Source of the DNA: Streptomyces sp. NBC_01451
GTDB lineage: Bacteria; Actinomycetota; Actinomycetes; Streptomycetales; Streptomycetaceae
Length of the DNA: 64,000 bases
Reading direction: 5' to 3'
NCBI RefSeq assembly: GCF_036227485.1
Contig: NZ_CP109479.1
Location: forward strand, 5,828,001 to 5,892,000
The translations under genes and the position numbers were made by a program. Positions 7,068 to 14,966 of the stretch are shown one piece after another (position 1 is the first letter of the stretch; every line of letters starts with the position of its first letter). Under the pieces are notes generated by a model. It was given only the letters and a program-made list of their open reading frames with translations. It made no database searches and was not told the DNA's origin.

Positions 7068-7232
7068 TCCGGTCGTCGGACGGCTGTGTACGGGGCGGCG
7101 GCAGCCCTGGGTGTCCGCCCCGATTCGGACTGGGCGCCACCGACCTCCACGCCCGAAATAGGTTCCCGATAGGCTCAGCACACCCCCATATCTCCCTCCC
7201 ACCCCACACGACACGAACCCAGGACACCCGCC

Positions 7233-10200
7233 ATGCCGCGACGCAGCACTTCAAGCCGGACGGGAAGCTCGTCGGGAGACCCGTCGGGGCCCCGGAACCG
7301 CACGCCGCAGCCGCTGCCGAGGCGGCGGCGCAGTTTCGGGGACTTCGTCAAGGCGTTCCTCGCGTTCGTCGCCCTCGCCGTGCTGCTCGTCGCGGTGCCC
7401 TACGCCCTCGCGGTGTACGTCGGCTGGCCGTTCCCGGACGGGATGCCGTCCCTGGACTGGCTTCAGGAAGAGATCACGGTCGACACGTTCCTCGGTGTCC
7501 TCGGGGTCGTCGTGTGGATCGCCTGGGCCCAGTTCACCGCGTGTGTGCTCGTCGAGGTGAAGGCCGCGCTGTCCGGGGTCGGGATGCCGGGGCGGGTGCC
7601 CGGGGCCGGGCCGAGCCAGCTGCTCGCGCGGCAACTCGTCGCCGCGCTGCTGCTCGTGGGTGCCACGGCGGCCTCCCTCACGCCGGGGCTCTCGCAGCTC
7701 GGGCACGGCATGGAGGGCAACCAGCAGGGCACCGTCGCCTCCGCCCAGGCCACGCCGGGCGGTTCGCTGAGCGGGATGTTCGCGCAGCAGCAGGAGCAGG
7801 CGGCCAGTACCGCCGCCGCGCTCGGTCAGCAGGCCGCGGATGCCGCCAGCCACGCGGAGGTCGGGGGACCGTCGGTCAAGGCCGAGGACACCAAGTACTA
7901 CCGGATCCAGCCCCCCGAGGGCCGGCACCACGACTCCCTCTGGGAGATAGCGGAACGCCACCTCGGCGACGGGCGCCGGTACGGCGAGATCTACCAGCTG
8001 AACAAGGACCGTGTGCAGCCGGACGGTTCGCGGCTCTCCGAGGCCAGTCTGATCCGGCCCGGCTGGATCATGCAGATGCCCGGTGACGCCCGCGGCGGCG
8101 ACCTCGTCGAGATGCCCAGCGCAGGCACGGGCACAGGCACAGGCACGGGCACAGGAGCGAGCGTCAGCGCTCCCGACGCCGGTTCCACCGTCTCCCCGCA
8201 GGTCGCGCAGCAGATCAACCAGTACGCGCAGACCGGCGACCACGCGCAGCAAGGCGGCGGTGGCCGACAGGGCGGCACCGCCTCCCTCGACACCAACACC
8301 ACCCGCATCAGCCTTCCCAGGCAGCAGAGTCCCGCCGCGACTCCCGCCGTGGACCACGAGCGGCACGCCGCCGCGGAAACCAGCACCTCGGCCGAATCGT
8401 CCGACTCCGGCTTCTCCTTCGGCCTCCCCGAAGCCCTCGTCGGCGCCCCCCTCCTCGCCGCCGGTCTCCTCGGCGCCCTCGGCCGTCGGCGCCGGCAGGC
8501 CCTGTGGCAGTCGGCGCTCGGTGCGGTCGGCGGGCGGCGCGGTATGGAGCCGCCCACGCCGACCGGCGCCGCCGCCGCCGCCCAGGACGCGCTCCTCATC
8601 GGCGCCGACCCCGAGGGCGTACGCCTGCTCGACCGTTCGCTGCGCGGCCTCGCCGCCTCCCTCGCCGGGGAGTCCCGCCCGCTCCCCACCGTCTACGCCG
8701 CCTGGCTCAGCAACGGCGACCTGCACCTCCAGCTCGCCCAGCCCGCCGGGAAGCCCCCGGCCCCGTGGCAGCTCGGTCAGGACCAGACCTTCTGGCTGCT
8801 GTCCCGGACCGACGCCGAGCGGTACGAGGATGTCGACACCGCCGCTCCCTACCCGGGCCTCGTCAGCCTCGGGACCATGGACGAGTCGCGCCTGCTGCTC
8901 AACCTGGAGTCGGTGCCGGGCATCGTCTCGCTGAGCGGGAGCGAGTCCGACCGGGCCGCCGTATTCGCCTCCGTGGCCGCCGAGTTGGCCACCAACGGGT
9001 GGTCGGACCGCATGACCATCACCCTCGTCGGATTCGGCCAGGACCTCACCCCGCTCGCCCCCAACCGGCTGCGCCACCTCGACGACATCGAGGCCCTCGT
9101 CGAGACGATGGAGGCCGAGACCCGGCAGCGGCGCGGTGCGCTGGGCGCGGCCGGCCACGACTCCGTACTCACCGGACGCACCGGGCCCGCCCAGCACACC
9201 CGTTGGGCCCCGCACCTCGTCCTCCTCGCCGCCGAACCCTCCGCCGACGACGCCGTGAAACTCGCCGAACTCGCCGCCGACGCAAGCCGGTTGGGCATCG
9301 GATACCTCGTCGGCACCGAGAGCGGTGATCTGCCCGGCGCCGCCTGGGAGATGGAGATCACCAGCGAGGGCAAACTCCTCGCGCCCCTCCTCGGGCTCGA
9401 ACTCGACGCCCAGGTACTGCCCGTTGCCCAACAGCGGGCGATCGTCGAGCTGTTCGTCGGCGCCGACCCCGACAACACTCCGGACGGGCCGACGACCACC
9501 CCGCCCTTCCTCGTCGACATCAGCGAGCAGGGGCGGCCGGCGGTGTACGCGCGGCTCGTGGGCCCGTACGAGATCATCGGCCTCGACACCCCGGAGGGGG
9601 AGCGCAGCCCGCTCCAGCACGAGGCGCTCGCACTGCTGTTGCTGCACCGCGAAGGTGTGCACCCGCGGGTACTGGCCTCCGCGCTCTGGCCGCGCGGTGT
9701 CACCGACGACGTACGCGAGGCGCTCCTCGACCGGCTGCGCGTCTGGCTCGGCACCGACCCCGACGGGACCCCCCGTCTCGCCACCGACGCCAACGGGCGG
9801 CTCACGCTCGCCAAGTCGGTCGTGTCCGACCTCGATGTGCTGCGCTCGCTCTACCACGAGGCCACGCAGGGCAAGGGCGTCGACAGCCGGGTCGTACGGG
9901 GCCGGCTCCTCACCGACGCGCTCGTGCTGGTGCGCGGGCCGCTGCTGGCCGACCGTCCCGAGGGCCGCTACGGCTGGCTCACGCACGAGATCATCGACGC
10001 CCAACTCCCGCTGCTGGTCGCGGACATCGGGCTCGCGCTGGCCGAGTTCCACCTGGTGAAGGACCGCGCCGAGCGGGCCATCGAGGCGCTCACCGCCGCA
10101 CTCAACTCCGCTCCCGGCGACGAGCGGCTGTGGCACGAACTCCTGCGCGCCACGCACTCCACCGGCGACACGGACAAGCTCCACCAGGTCGCCGCCGACC

Positions 10201-10301
10201 TGATCCGCCGCAGCGGCGCACGCGGCCTGCCGCCCCGCACCGAGGCACTCCTCGACGAACTGCTGCCGACGTGGCGCGACGGCACAACGGCCGTGGGATG
10301 A
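7233..10301 (+). CDS. membrane-bound LysM-BTAD regulatory protein of the Tad region
   Basis: A 1022-residue protein. It has three membrane helices in the first ~150 residues, a LysM-like domain at about 220-282 (HHDSLWEIAERHLGDGRRYG, then YQLNKDRVQPDG), a Gly/Thr/Ser/Gln-rich linker, a fourth hydrophobic segment near 395-414 followed by RRRR, a long cytoplasmic region, a winged-helix-like part (HEALALLLLHREGVHPRVLA, LASALWPRGVTDD) and a C-terminal bacterial transcriptional activator (BTAD) tetratricopeptide domain from about 869 onward. BTAD domains are found in SARP regulators. The combination suggests a membrane sensor linking the wall to gene control. It lies 10 bases before the prepilin peptidase gene, probably in one operon. 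Confidence 0.85.
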   Translation: MPRRSTSSRTGSSSGDPSGPRNRTPQPLPRRRRSFGDFVKAFLAFVALAVLLVAVPYALAVYVGWPFPDGMPSLDWLQEEITVDTFLGVLGVVVWIAWAQFTACVLVEVKAALSGVGMPGRVPGAGPSQLLARQLVAALLLVGATAASLTPGLSQLGHGMEGNQQGTVASAQATPGGSLSGMFAQQQEQAASTAAALGQQAADAASHAEVGGPSVKAEDTKYYRIQPPEGRHHDSLWEIAERHLGDGRRYGEIYQLNKDRVQPDGSRLSEASLIRPGWIMQMPGDARGGDLVEMPSAGTGTGTGTGTGASVSAPDAGSTVSPQVAQQINQYAQTGDHAQQGGGGRQGGTASLDTNTTRISLPRQQSPAATPAVDHERHAAAETSTSAESSDSGFSFGLPEALVGAPLLAAGLLGALGRRRRQALWQSALGAVGGRRGMEPPTPTGAAAAAQDALLIGADPEGVRLLDRSLRGLAASLAGESRPLPTVYAAWLSNGDLHLQLAQPAGKPPAPWQLGQDQTFWLLSRTDAERYEDVDTAAPYPGLVSLGTMDESRLLLNLESVPGIVSLSGSESDRAAVFASVAAELATNGWSDRMTITLVGFGQDLTPLAPNRLRHLDDIEALVETMEAETRQRRGALGAAGHDSVLTGRTGPAQHTRWAPHLVLLAAEPSADDAVKLAELAADASRLGIGYLVGTESGDLPGAAWEMEITSEGKLLAPLLGLELDAQVLPVAQQRAIVELFVGADPDNTPDGPTTTPPFLVDISEQGRPAVYARLVGPYEIIGLDTPEGERSPLQHEALALLLLHREGVHPRVLASALWPRGVTDDVREALLDRLRVWLGTDPDGTPRLATDANGRLTLAKSVVSDLDVLRSLYHEATQGKGVDSRVVRGRLLTDALVLVRGPLLADRPEGRYGWLTHEIIDAQLPLLVADIGLALAEFHLVKDRAERAIEALTAALNSAPGDERLWHELLRATHSTGDTDKLHQVAADLIRRSGARGLPPRTEALLDELLPTWRDGTTAVG
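8119..8160 (+). repeat. GGCACA/GGCACG hexamer repeat coding a Gly-Thr run
   Basis: About six copies of a six-base unit (GGCACG/GGCACA) encode alternating Gly-Thr inside the linker after the LysM domain. The unit length preserves the frame, so copy number can vary without disrupting the protein. Confidence 0.8.
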
Positions 10302-10311
10302 GCGCTGCGGG

Positions 10312-11148
10312 ATGAGCATCGACCAACTGCTCGTGGTGGTCGCCGCGTTGTGGGGCGCGGCGGCCGGGACGCTCGTACCCCGCGCCGCCTACCGGTTCTC
10401 CGTCCCGCCCGAGGAGCCCTGGCGGGACAGCTGTCCCCGGGGCCACCCCCTGGCCGGCCGTCCGGGCGGCTGGCTGGGCCCGGCCCGGTGCGCGACCTGC
10501 GCCGGTACGGGCGCCAAGGGGCAGCCGGACGCCGGGCACGTCGTGACAGCGAACGCGGCCGGCACCTCGTACGACGGAAGCCGGTCGTCCGGCGGAAGCG
10601 CGTCGTACGGGCCCAGCACCCCCCTCGTCGCCCTCGCCACCGCGCTCGTCTGTGCCGCGCTCGCCGCCGCGACCGGTACCCGCCCCGAGCTCGGGGCGTG
10701 GCTGCTGCTCGCGCCCGTCGGCGTGCTGCTCGCGGTCGTGGACTTCCGGGTGCAACGGCTGCCCGACCCGCTGACCCTGCCGCTGGCCGCCGCCGCCCTC
10801 GTTCTGCTGGGTGTGGCCGCGCTGCTGCCCGAGCACGCCGGCGACTGGCTCACCGCCCTGCTGGGCGCCCTGGTGCTCGGGGGCACGTACTTCGTGCTCT
10901 TCCTCATCAGCCCCGACGGCATGGGCTTCGGCGATGTGAAACTCGCCCTCGGGCTCGGGGCGGTCCTGGGCTGGTACGGCTGGGGGAGTGTCGTGCTCGG
11001 CACCTTCGCCGGATTCCTGTTCGGCGGGCTGTACGGGCTCGCGCTCGTCGTCGCGCGGCGCGCCGGTCGCCGTACGTCCATCCCGTTCGGGCCGTTCCTG
11101 ATCGCGGGCGCGTTCGTCGGGCTGCTGATCGGGGCGTACGCGGCCTGA
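10312..11148 (+). CDS. A24-family prepilin peptidase (TadV/PilD-like)
   Basis: A 278-residue polytopic membrane protein. The two aspartates of the A24 family are visible: Asp144 in VVDFRVQRLPDPLTLP and Asp208 in GMGFGDVKLALGLG. About seven hydrophobic segments follow the standard plan. The Cys-bearing loop is divergent: it has CPRGH and later CATC rather than two tidy CxxC pairs, and it carries a Ser/Gly-rich insertion (AGTSYDGSRSSGGSASYGPS). It should cleave the leader of the Flp-like pilin and TadE/TadF-like proteins encoded at 711-1973. The start ATG follows the LysM-BTAD gene by 10 bases. Confidence 0.88.
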   Translation: MSIDQLLVVVAALWGAAAGTLVPRAAYRFSVPPEEPWRDSCPRGHPLAGRPGGWLGPARCATCAGTGAKGQPDAGHVVTANAAGTSYDGSRSSGGSASYGPSTPLVALATALVCAALAAATGTRPELGAWLLLAPVGVLLAVVDFRVQRLPDPLTLPLAAAALVLLGVAALLPEHAGDWLTALLGALVLGGTYFVLFLISPDGMGFGDVKLALGLGAVLGWYGWGSVVLGTFAGFLFGGLYGLALVVARRAGRRTSIPFGPFLIAGAFVGLLIGAYAA

Positions 11149-11239
11149 CGCGAGGCGTGGCGGGACGCTGGCGTGAGGCGCGTCGGGACGCTGACGTAGG
11201 CTGGAACGGTCCGCCCCACGCCTTCCGAAGGGACGCCCG

Positions 11240-12454
11240 GTGACCGAGAACGCCGACCATATGTCGTTTGATGTCACAGCCGTCCTCGAACGCGCGGCGG
11301 CAGGTGGGCGGATCACCCCCGAAGAGGCGCTCCACCTCTACCGGGACGCCCCGCTGCACGCGCTCGGCTCGGCCGCCGACGCCGTACGCCGACGCCGTTA
11401 CGCGGGCACGGAGCACATCGCGACGTACATCATCGAGCGCAACATCAACTACACGAACGTGTGCGTCACGGCGTGCAAGTTCTGCGCCTTCTACGCCGCC
11501 CCCAAGGACACGGCCAAGGGCTGGACCCGCGACCTCGACGACATCCTGCGCCGCTGCGCGGAGACCGTCGAACTCGGCGGTACGCAGATCATGTTCCAGG
11601 GCGGCCACCACCCGGACTACGGCGTCGAGTACTACGAGAAGCACTTCGCCGCGATCAAGGCCGAGTTCCCGCAGCTCGTCATCCACAGCCTGGGGGCGAG
11701 CGAGGTCGAGCACATGGCCCGGATCTCGAAGGTGTCGGTCGAGGAGGCGATCACCCGTATCCACGAGGCCGGTCTCGACTCCTTCGCCGGAGCCGGCGCG
11801 GAACTCCTCCCCGAGCGCCCCCGCAAGGCCATCGCGCCCCTCAAGGAGTCCGGCGAACGCTGGCTGGAGATCATGGAGACCGCGCACGGGCTGGGCGTCG
11901 AATCGACGTCCACCATGCTCATGGGCACCGGCGAGACCAACGCCGAGCGCATCGAGCACCTGCGGATGATCCGTGACGTACAGGACCGGACGGGCGGCTT
12001 CCGCGCCTTCATCCCGTACACCTACCAGCCCGAGAACAACCACCTCAAGGGCCGTACGCAGGCGACGATCTTCGAGTACCTGCGCATGATCGCCATCGCG
12101 CGTCTCTTCATGGACAACATCGCCCACATCCAGGGCTCGTGGCTCACCACGGGCAAGGAGGCCGGCCAGCTGTCCCTGCACTACGGCGCGGACGACCTCG
12201 GCTCGATCATGCTGGAGGAGAACGTCGTCTCCGCCGCGGGCGCCAAGCACCGCTCCAACCGTATGGAGATCATCGACCTGATCCGTCGGGCGGGCCGTGT
12301 CCCCGCCCAGCGGACCACGACGTACGAGCACATCGTCGTCCACGACGACCCGGCGAACGACCCGGTCGACGAGCGCGTCATGTCCCACATCTCGTCCACC
12401 GCGATCGAGGGCGGCACGGCCCACCCCGAGCTGAAGCTCCTCGCCAGCAACTGA
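11240..12454 (+). CDS. mqnC: cyclic dehypoxanthinyl futalosine synthase MqnC
   Basis: A 404-residue radical SAM enzyme of the futalosine pathway, which makes menaquinone from chorismate. It cyclises dehypoxanthine futalosine. The SAM-cluster motif CVTACKFC gives Cys75, Cys79 and Cys82 (CxxxCxxC), inside NINYTNVCVTACKFCAFYA, a hallmark of MqnC/MqnE. Further family landmarks are MFQGGHHPDYGVEYYE, SAAGAKHRSNRMEIIDL and the late RTTTYEHI. The length is normal. GTG start. With menG, the GGR gene and a polyprenyl synthase it forms a loose menaquinone group around nuo. Confidence 0.95.
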   Translation: MTENADHMSFDVTAVLERAAAGGRITPEEALHLYRDAPLHALGSAADAVRRRRYAGTEHIATYIIERNINYTNVCVTACKFCAFYAAPKDTAKGWTRDLDDILRRCAETVELGGTQIMFQGGHHPDYGVEYYEKHFAAIKAEFPQLVIHSLGASEVEHMARISKVSVEEAITRIHEAGLDSFAGAGAELLPERPRKAIAPLKESGERWLEIMETAHGLGVESTSTMLMGTGETNAERIEHLRMIRDVQDRTGGFRAFIPYTYQPENNHLKGRTQATIFEYLRMIAIARLFMDNIAHIQGSWLTTGKEAGQLSLHYGADDLGSIMLEENVVSAAGAKHRSNRMEIIDLIRRAGRVPAQRTTTYEHIVVHDDPANDPVDERVMSHISSTAIEGGTAHPELKLLASN

Positions 12455-12489
12455 CCGACAGACCAACCGACCGACCAACTGGCTTTCCT

Positions 12490-12936
12490 GTGCTGACGAT
12501 TCACGCCGCCGACGAGGTCCGGGTCGGCTGGGACGCGGAACCCCTGAAGGACGGTGCCGTCGCGGTCGACGGCAACCGGGTCGCCGCCGTGGGCCCGCTC
12601 ACCGAGGTCGTGGAGCGGTTCCCGGGTGCCCGGATCCGGCGCTGGCCCGGTGTCCTGGGGCCCGGACTCGTCCACGAGGGTCCGCTCCCGGACGCCCCGA
12701 CCCCGCGCGAACGCGTGCACGCCGTGCTGAAGACGGGCGCGGTGGCGGTGCTGGAGGAGCACGCCACCTCACCCGGCCTCCGATCGGCGGCGGCCCGTAA
12801 CGACGTCGTCGTACTGACGCGGACACGGATTCCGGCGATCGCGGAGGGCGAGCGGGCGGACCTGGCGGTATTCGACGAGGGAGGGGCGTGCCTGGCGACG
12901 GTCTGCGCAGGACGCCTGGTCCACAGACGCCGGTGA
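12490..12936 (+). CDS. imidazolonepropionase-like mini-amidohydrolase protein
   Basis: A 148-residue protein with a GTG start, 35 bases after mqnC. It resembles only the small beta-sandwich ends of amidohydrolases: an N-terminal LKDGAVAVDGNRVAAVGPLT strand pair, LGPGLVHEGPL in place of the usual PGxxxxHxH, and the C-terminal EGERADLAVFDEGGACLATV. The metal-binding barrel core is missing, so it cannot be a normal hydrolase. It is conserved next to mqnC in streptomycetes as far as I recall, so a structural or regulatory role in futalosine chemistry is imaginable, but no function can be assigned. Confidence 0.75.
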   Translation: MLTIHAADEVRVGWDAEPLKDGAVAVDGNRVAAVGPLTEVVERFPGARIRRWPGVLGPGLVHEGPLPDAPTPRERVHAVLKTGAVAVLEEHATSPGLRSAAARNDVVVLTRTRIPAIAEGERADLAVFDEGGACLATVCAGRLVHRRR

Positions 12937-12954
12937 GGTGAGGTGTCGCTTTTA

Positions 12955-13017
12955 AGGGGCGCGGGACTGTGACATTGTGCGGCTCCGCCGCGTGGGCGCG
13001 ACCGGCCATCACCCACC
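12955..13017. repeat. dispersed Streptomyces intergenic element with hairpin
   Basis: The stretch begins AGGGGCGCGGGACTGTGAC and includes GCGGC-TCC-GCCGC (12979-12991), a perfect small hairpin, then GTGGGCGCGACC. This is recognisably a degenerate copy of a short element scattered through intergenic regions of many Streptomyces genomes. It may also terminate the mqnC operon against the convergent GH18 gene. Confidence 0.55.
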
Positions 13018-13051
13018 CGCGCCTGACAAAACCACCGGTAGTCCCCATATC

Positions 13052-14110
13052 TCACCCCGAAAACGCCACCCCAAAAGCCCCCGCATCCTGAGAAACCCCA
13101 CTGCAATTGGTCGCCGCGTCATCGGACGCCGCAACCCCGTCCTCACACTCCTGATCCCGGAATGTCGACCACATCGACACCCAGGCAATCCCTTTCTCCT
13201 CCGCGAATGCGCGCACCTCGGCCGCGTCCGCCAGGGAAAACGTCTCGTTGTCGACGTCATTCACACCGATCATCGACGTCAGGGCCATCCCCTGCCACGC
13301 CCCCTCCTCCGACAGCCCGAAGATGTCGGCGAGCTGATCGTGCGTCGCCGCGGCTGAGGTGAGCGCGTACTGGCCCATGTCGTCCTTGTACTCGCTGCCG
13401 TAGTTCATCGTCATGATGTTGACGGTGGACACCAGCACGGAGTTGTTGTTGGCCGAGTCGAGCAGGGCCACGCTGTCGTCGTCGAGGCCGGTCGGCATGA
13501 CGGGCAGGGTGAAGGAGACGCTCAGGTCGGTGCGCTCCTTCTGCAGCAGGGCGATCGCCTTCGAACGCAGCTCGACGGAGTCCGAGTCGGTGAGCGTGTC
13601 GCCCTCGACGTCGAAGTCGGCCTCGGTCGAACCGGCCGCGTCCAGCGCGGCGCCGTAGGCCTTGGCCAGCGCGGACGCGCTGTCGCAGACTTCGGCCAGC
13701 TCCTTGCCGGAGGCGCCGCCGAAGGACACGCGCACCGAGCCGCCGGTCGCCGTGAGCTTCGCGATGCGGGACTTGACGGCCGAGTCGCCGATGGCCCTCG
13801 TACCGTTCCACTTCGGCGTACAGGTCGTACCGTCCGAGATCACGAACGCCAGGTTGTACGCCGTCGGTGAGCCCGCGCTGTCGTTGTCGTTCGCGTCGGT
13901 GGCGCTGACGTACGGGGCGAACTCGGTCGTCGAGGCGGCGCTCGCCGAAGGCGACGCGCTCGGCTCGGCCTGTGCGGAAGGGGTCTCGGACGCGGCGTCG
14001 GAGGCGTCGGAGCCGCTGCCCGTGTCGCTGTCCGAGCCGGCCGAGCACCCGGCGCAGGTCAGTGCCACCAGACATGTGAATCCGGCGGCCGACCTAAGGA
14101 AACGCCTCAT
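13052..14110 (-). CDS. secreted lipoprotein with GH18 (chitinase-like) domain
   Basis: A protein of 352 residues. The N-terminus MRRFLRSAAGFTCLVALTC continues to a lipobox with Cys in TCAGCSAG, so it is probably lipidated after export. A Ser/Ala/Asp-rich linker leads to the catalytic domain (~residue 70 on). The GH18 active-site pattern DxDxE is present as Asp165, Asp167 and Glu169 in EADFDVEG; GGSVRVSFGG and NIMTMNYGSEYKDDMGQYAL are the other barrel landmarks. It probably hydrolyses a GlcNAc polymer (chitin-like). It is divergent from the polysaccharide synthesis operon at 14476, so it might trim that polymer, which is inference from position. Confidence 0.85.
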   Translation of the reverse strand: MRRFLRSAAGFTCLVALTCAGCSAGSDSDTGSGSDASDAASETPSAQAEPSASPSASAASTTEFAPYVSATDANDNDSAGSPTAYNLAFVISDGTTCTPKWNGTRAIGDSAVKSRIAKLTATGGSVRVSFGGASGKELAEVCDSASALAKAYGAALDAAGSTEADFDVEGDTLTDSDSVELRSKAIALLQKERTDLSVSFTLPVMPTGLDDDSVALLDSANNNSVLVSTVNIMTMNYGSEYKDDMGQYALTSAAATHDQLADIFGLSEEGAWQGMALTSMIGVNDVDNETFSLADAAEVRAFAEEKGIAWVSMWSTFRDQECEDGVAASDDAATNCSGVSQDAGAFGVAFSG

Positions 14111-14475
14111 CGCGCATGCACCCGCTCTCGTGATTTCTGTCTCAGTGATGTATCAGTAATGCCTGATGATGTCTGAGTGATATCTGTCTCAGGATGGAAA
14201 CAAAGTGTGTTCCTGAAGTGGAACCGGAGTGGAAAGGTCTCACACGAGGCTGTCCTTCATGAGGACAGTGAGCACACAGCGGAACCATGGACAGCGCGAC
14301 ATGAAGAGTGCGAATGGGGCAAGCAAGCGGGACAATCGGCCCCTTTCCATCGGAGGCGGGTTGCGCAGGCTTCCGGGGAATCTCTCAGAAGATGCACAGG
14401 TTAAGGAATTTCTCATGGGCGTCTCACATGAGAACCAGAGTTTCGGTCACATAAAGCCCTCCTAATGTCCGGGGA
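14111..14475. other. divergent intergenic region with several short inverted repeats
   Basis: This 365-base gap separates the GH18 gene (leftward) from the exopolysaccharide operon (rightward) and is lower in GC than its surroundings. It holds CTGTCCT/AGGACAG (about 14249-14267, 5-base loop), TCTCATG/CATGAGA (14411-14433) and repeated CTGTCTCAG-type words near 14138 and 14182. The palindrome GGAATGCATTCC at 14473-14484 overlaps the start codon of the operon. I see no coding sequence here. Confidence 0.55.
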
Positions 14476-14484
14476 ATGCATTCC
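14473..14484. promoter_or_regulatory. perfect 12-bp palindrome at the start codon of the exopolysaccharide operon
   Basis: GGAATGCATTCC is a perfect palindrome covering the ATG at 14476. The GGAAT...ATTCC layout is similar in style to operators of some TetR-family regulators such as AtrA, but coincidence with codons for Met-His-Ser is possible. Confidence 0.35.
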
Positions 14485-14949
14485 GAGCCTGACATCGAAA
14501 ACCGTGCCGACGGCCGCGGCCGTCGCCGTAAGACCGGCAAGACGTCCAACGGGTCCAATGGGTCCAACGGATCCGCGGACGGTCCCGTGTTCGTCGACAA
14601 CTCCGGCCGCCGGGCGAAACTGCTCCGCCGGTTCGGCACCTTCCTCGGTGTCGTCTGTCTTGGGTATGCCTTCGTGCTCGGCATGGCCTTCATGGGCTGG
14701 GGCACGTCGCTCACCCCGTCCTCGCTGCTGCCCTTCGGGGGCGGCGGCCCCGGCGGCAATCAGGGTCCGGGCAGCAACCAGCAGCCGCAGGGCGGCTTCG
14801 GAGCGGCCCCGTCCGGCGCTCCCACCGGCGCCGCCACCCGGCCCACCAGGCCCTCCGGCTCCCTGCCGACGGGCATCGCCACGGGCGAGCCGCCCGCTTC
14901 GGCACCGACCGCGACCGCCACCGCGTCCGCCTCCGCGGGCGCCAACTGA
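14476..14949 (+). CDS. single-pass membrane protein of the exopolysaccharide operon
   Basis: A 157-residue protein. The basic and Asn/Gly/Ser-rich N-terminus (TSNGSNGSNGSADG) is followed by one membrane helix (GTFLGVVCLGYAFVLGMAFM) and a long extracellular tail of low complexity rich in Gly, Pro, Ala, Thr and Ser. It lies 17 bases before the NodB-GT2 fusion gene. The arrangement of a small membrane protein before a NodB-GT2 fusion recalls matA-matB of Streptomyces, which makes a poly-GlcNAc-like adhesive polymer. By analogy it may be an accessory subunit; sequence identity to MatA was not tested. Confidence 0.7.
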   Translation: MHSEPDIENRADGRGRRRKTGKTSNGSNGSNGSADGPVFVDNSGRRAKLLRRFGTFLGVVCLGYAFVLGMAFMGWGTSLTPSSLLPFGGGGPGGNQGPGSNQQPQGGFGAAPSGAPTGAATRPTRPSGSLPTGIATGEPPASAPTATATASASAGAN

Positions 14950-14966
14950 CCGGAACGCAGCCACCC

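Noticed and set aside
7251..10319. A long open frame on the minus strand opposite the LysM-BTAD gene (about 1022 residues)
   Set aside because: High-GC antisense shadow: low-complexity Gly/Arg/Val/His composition with no domain, while the plus strand has clear LysM, membrane and BTAD features.
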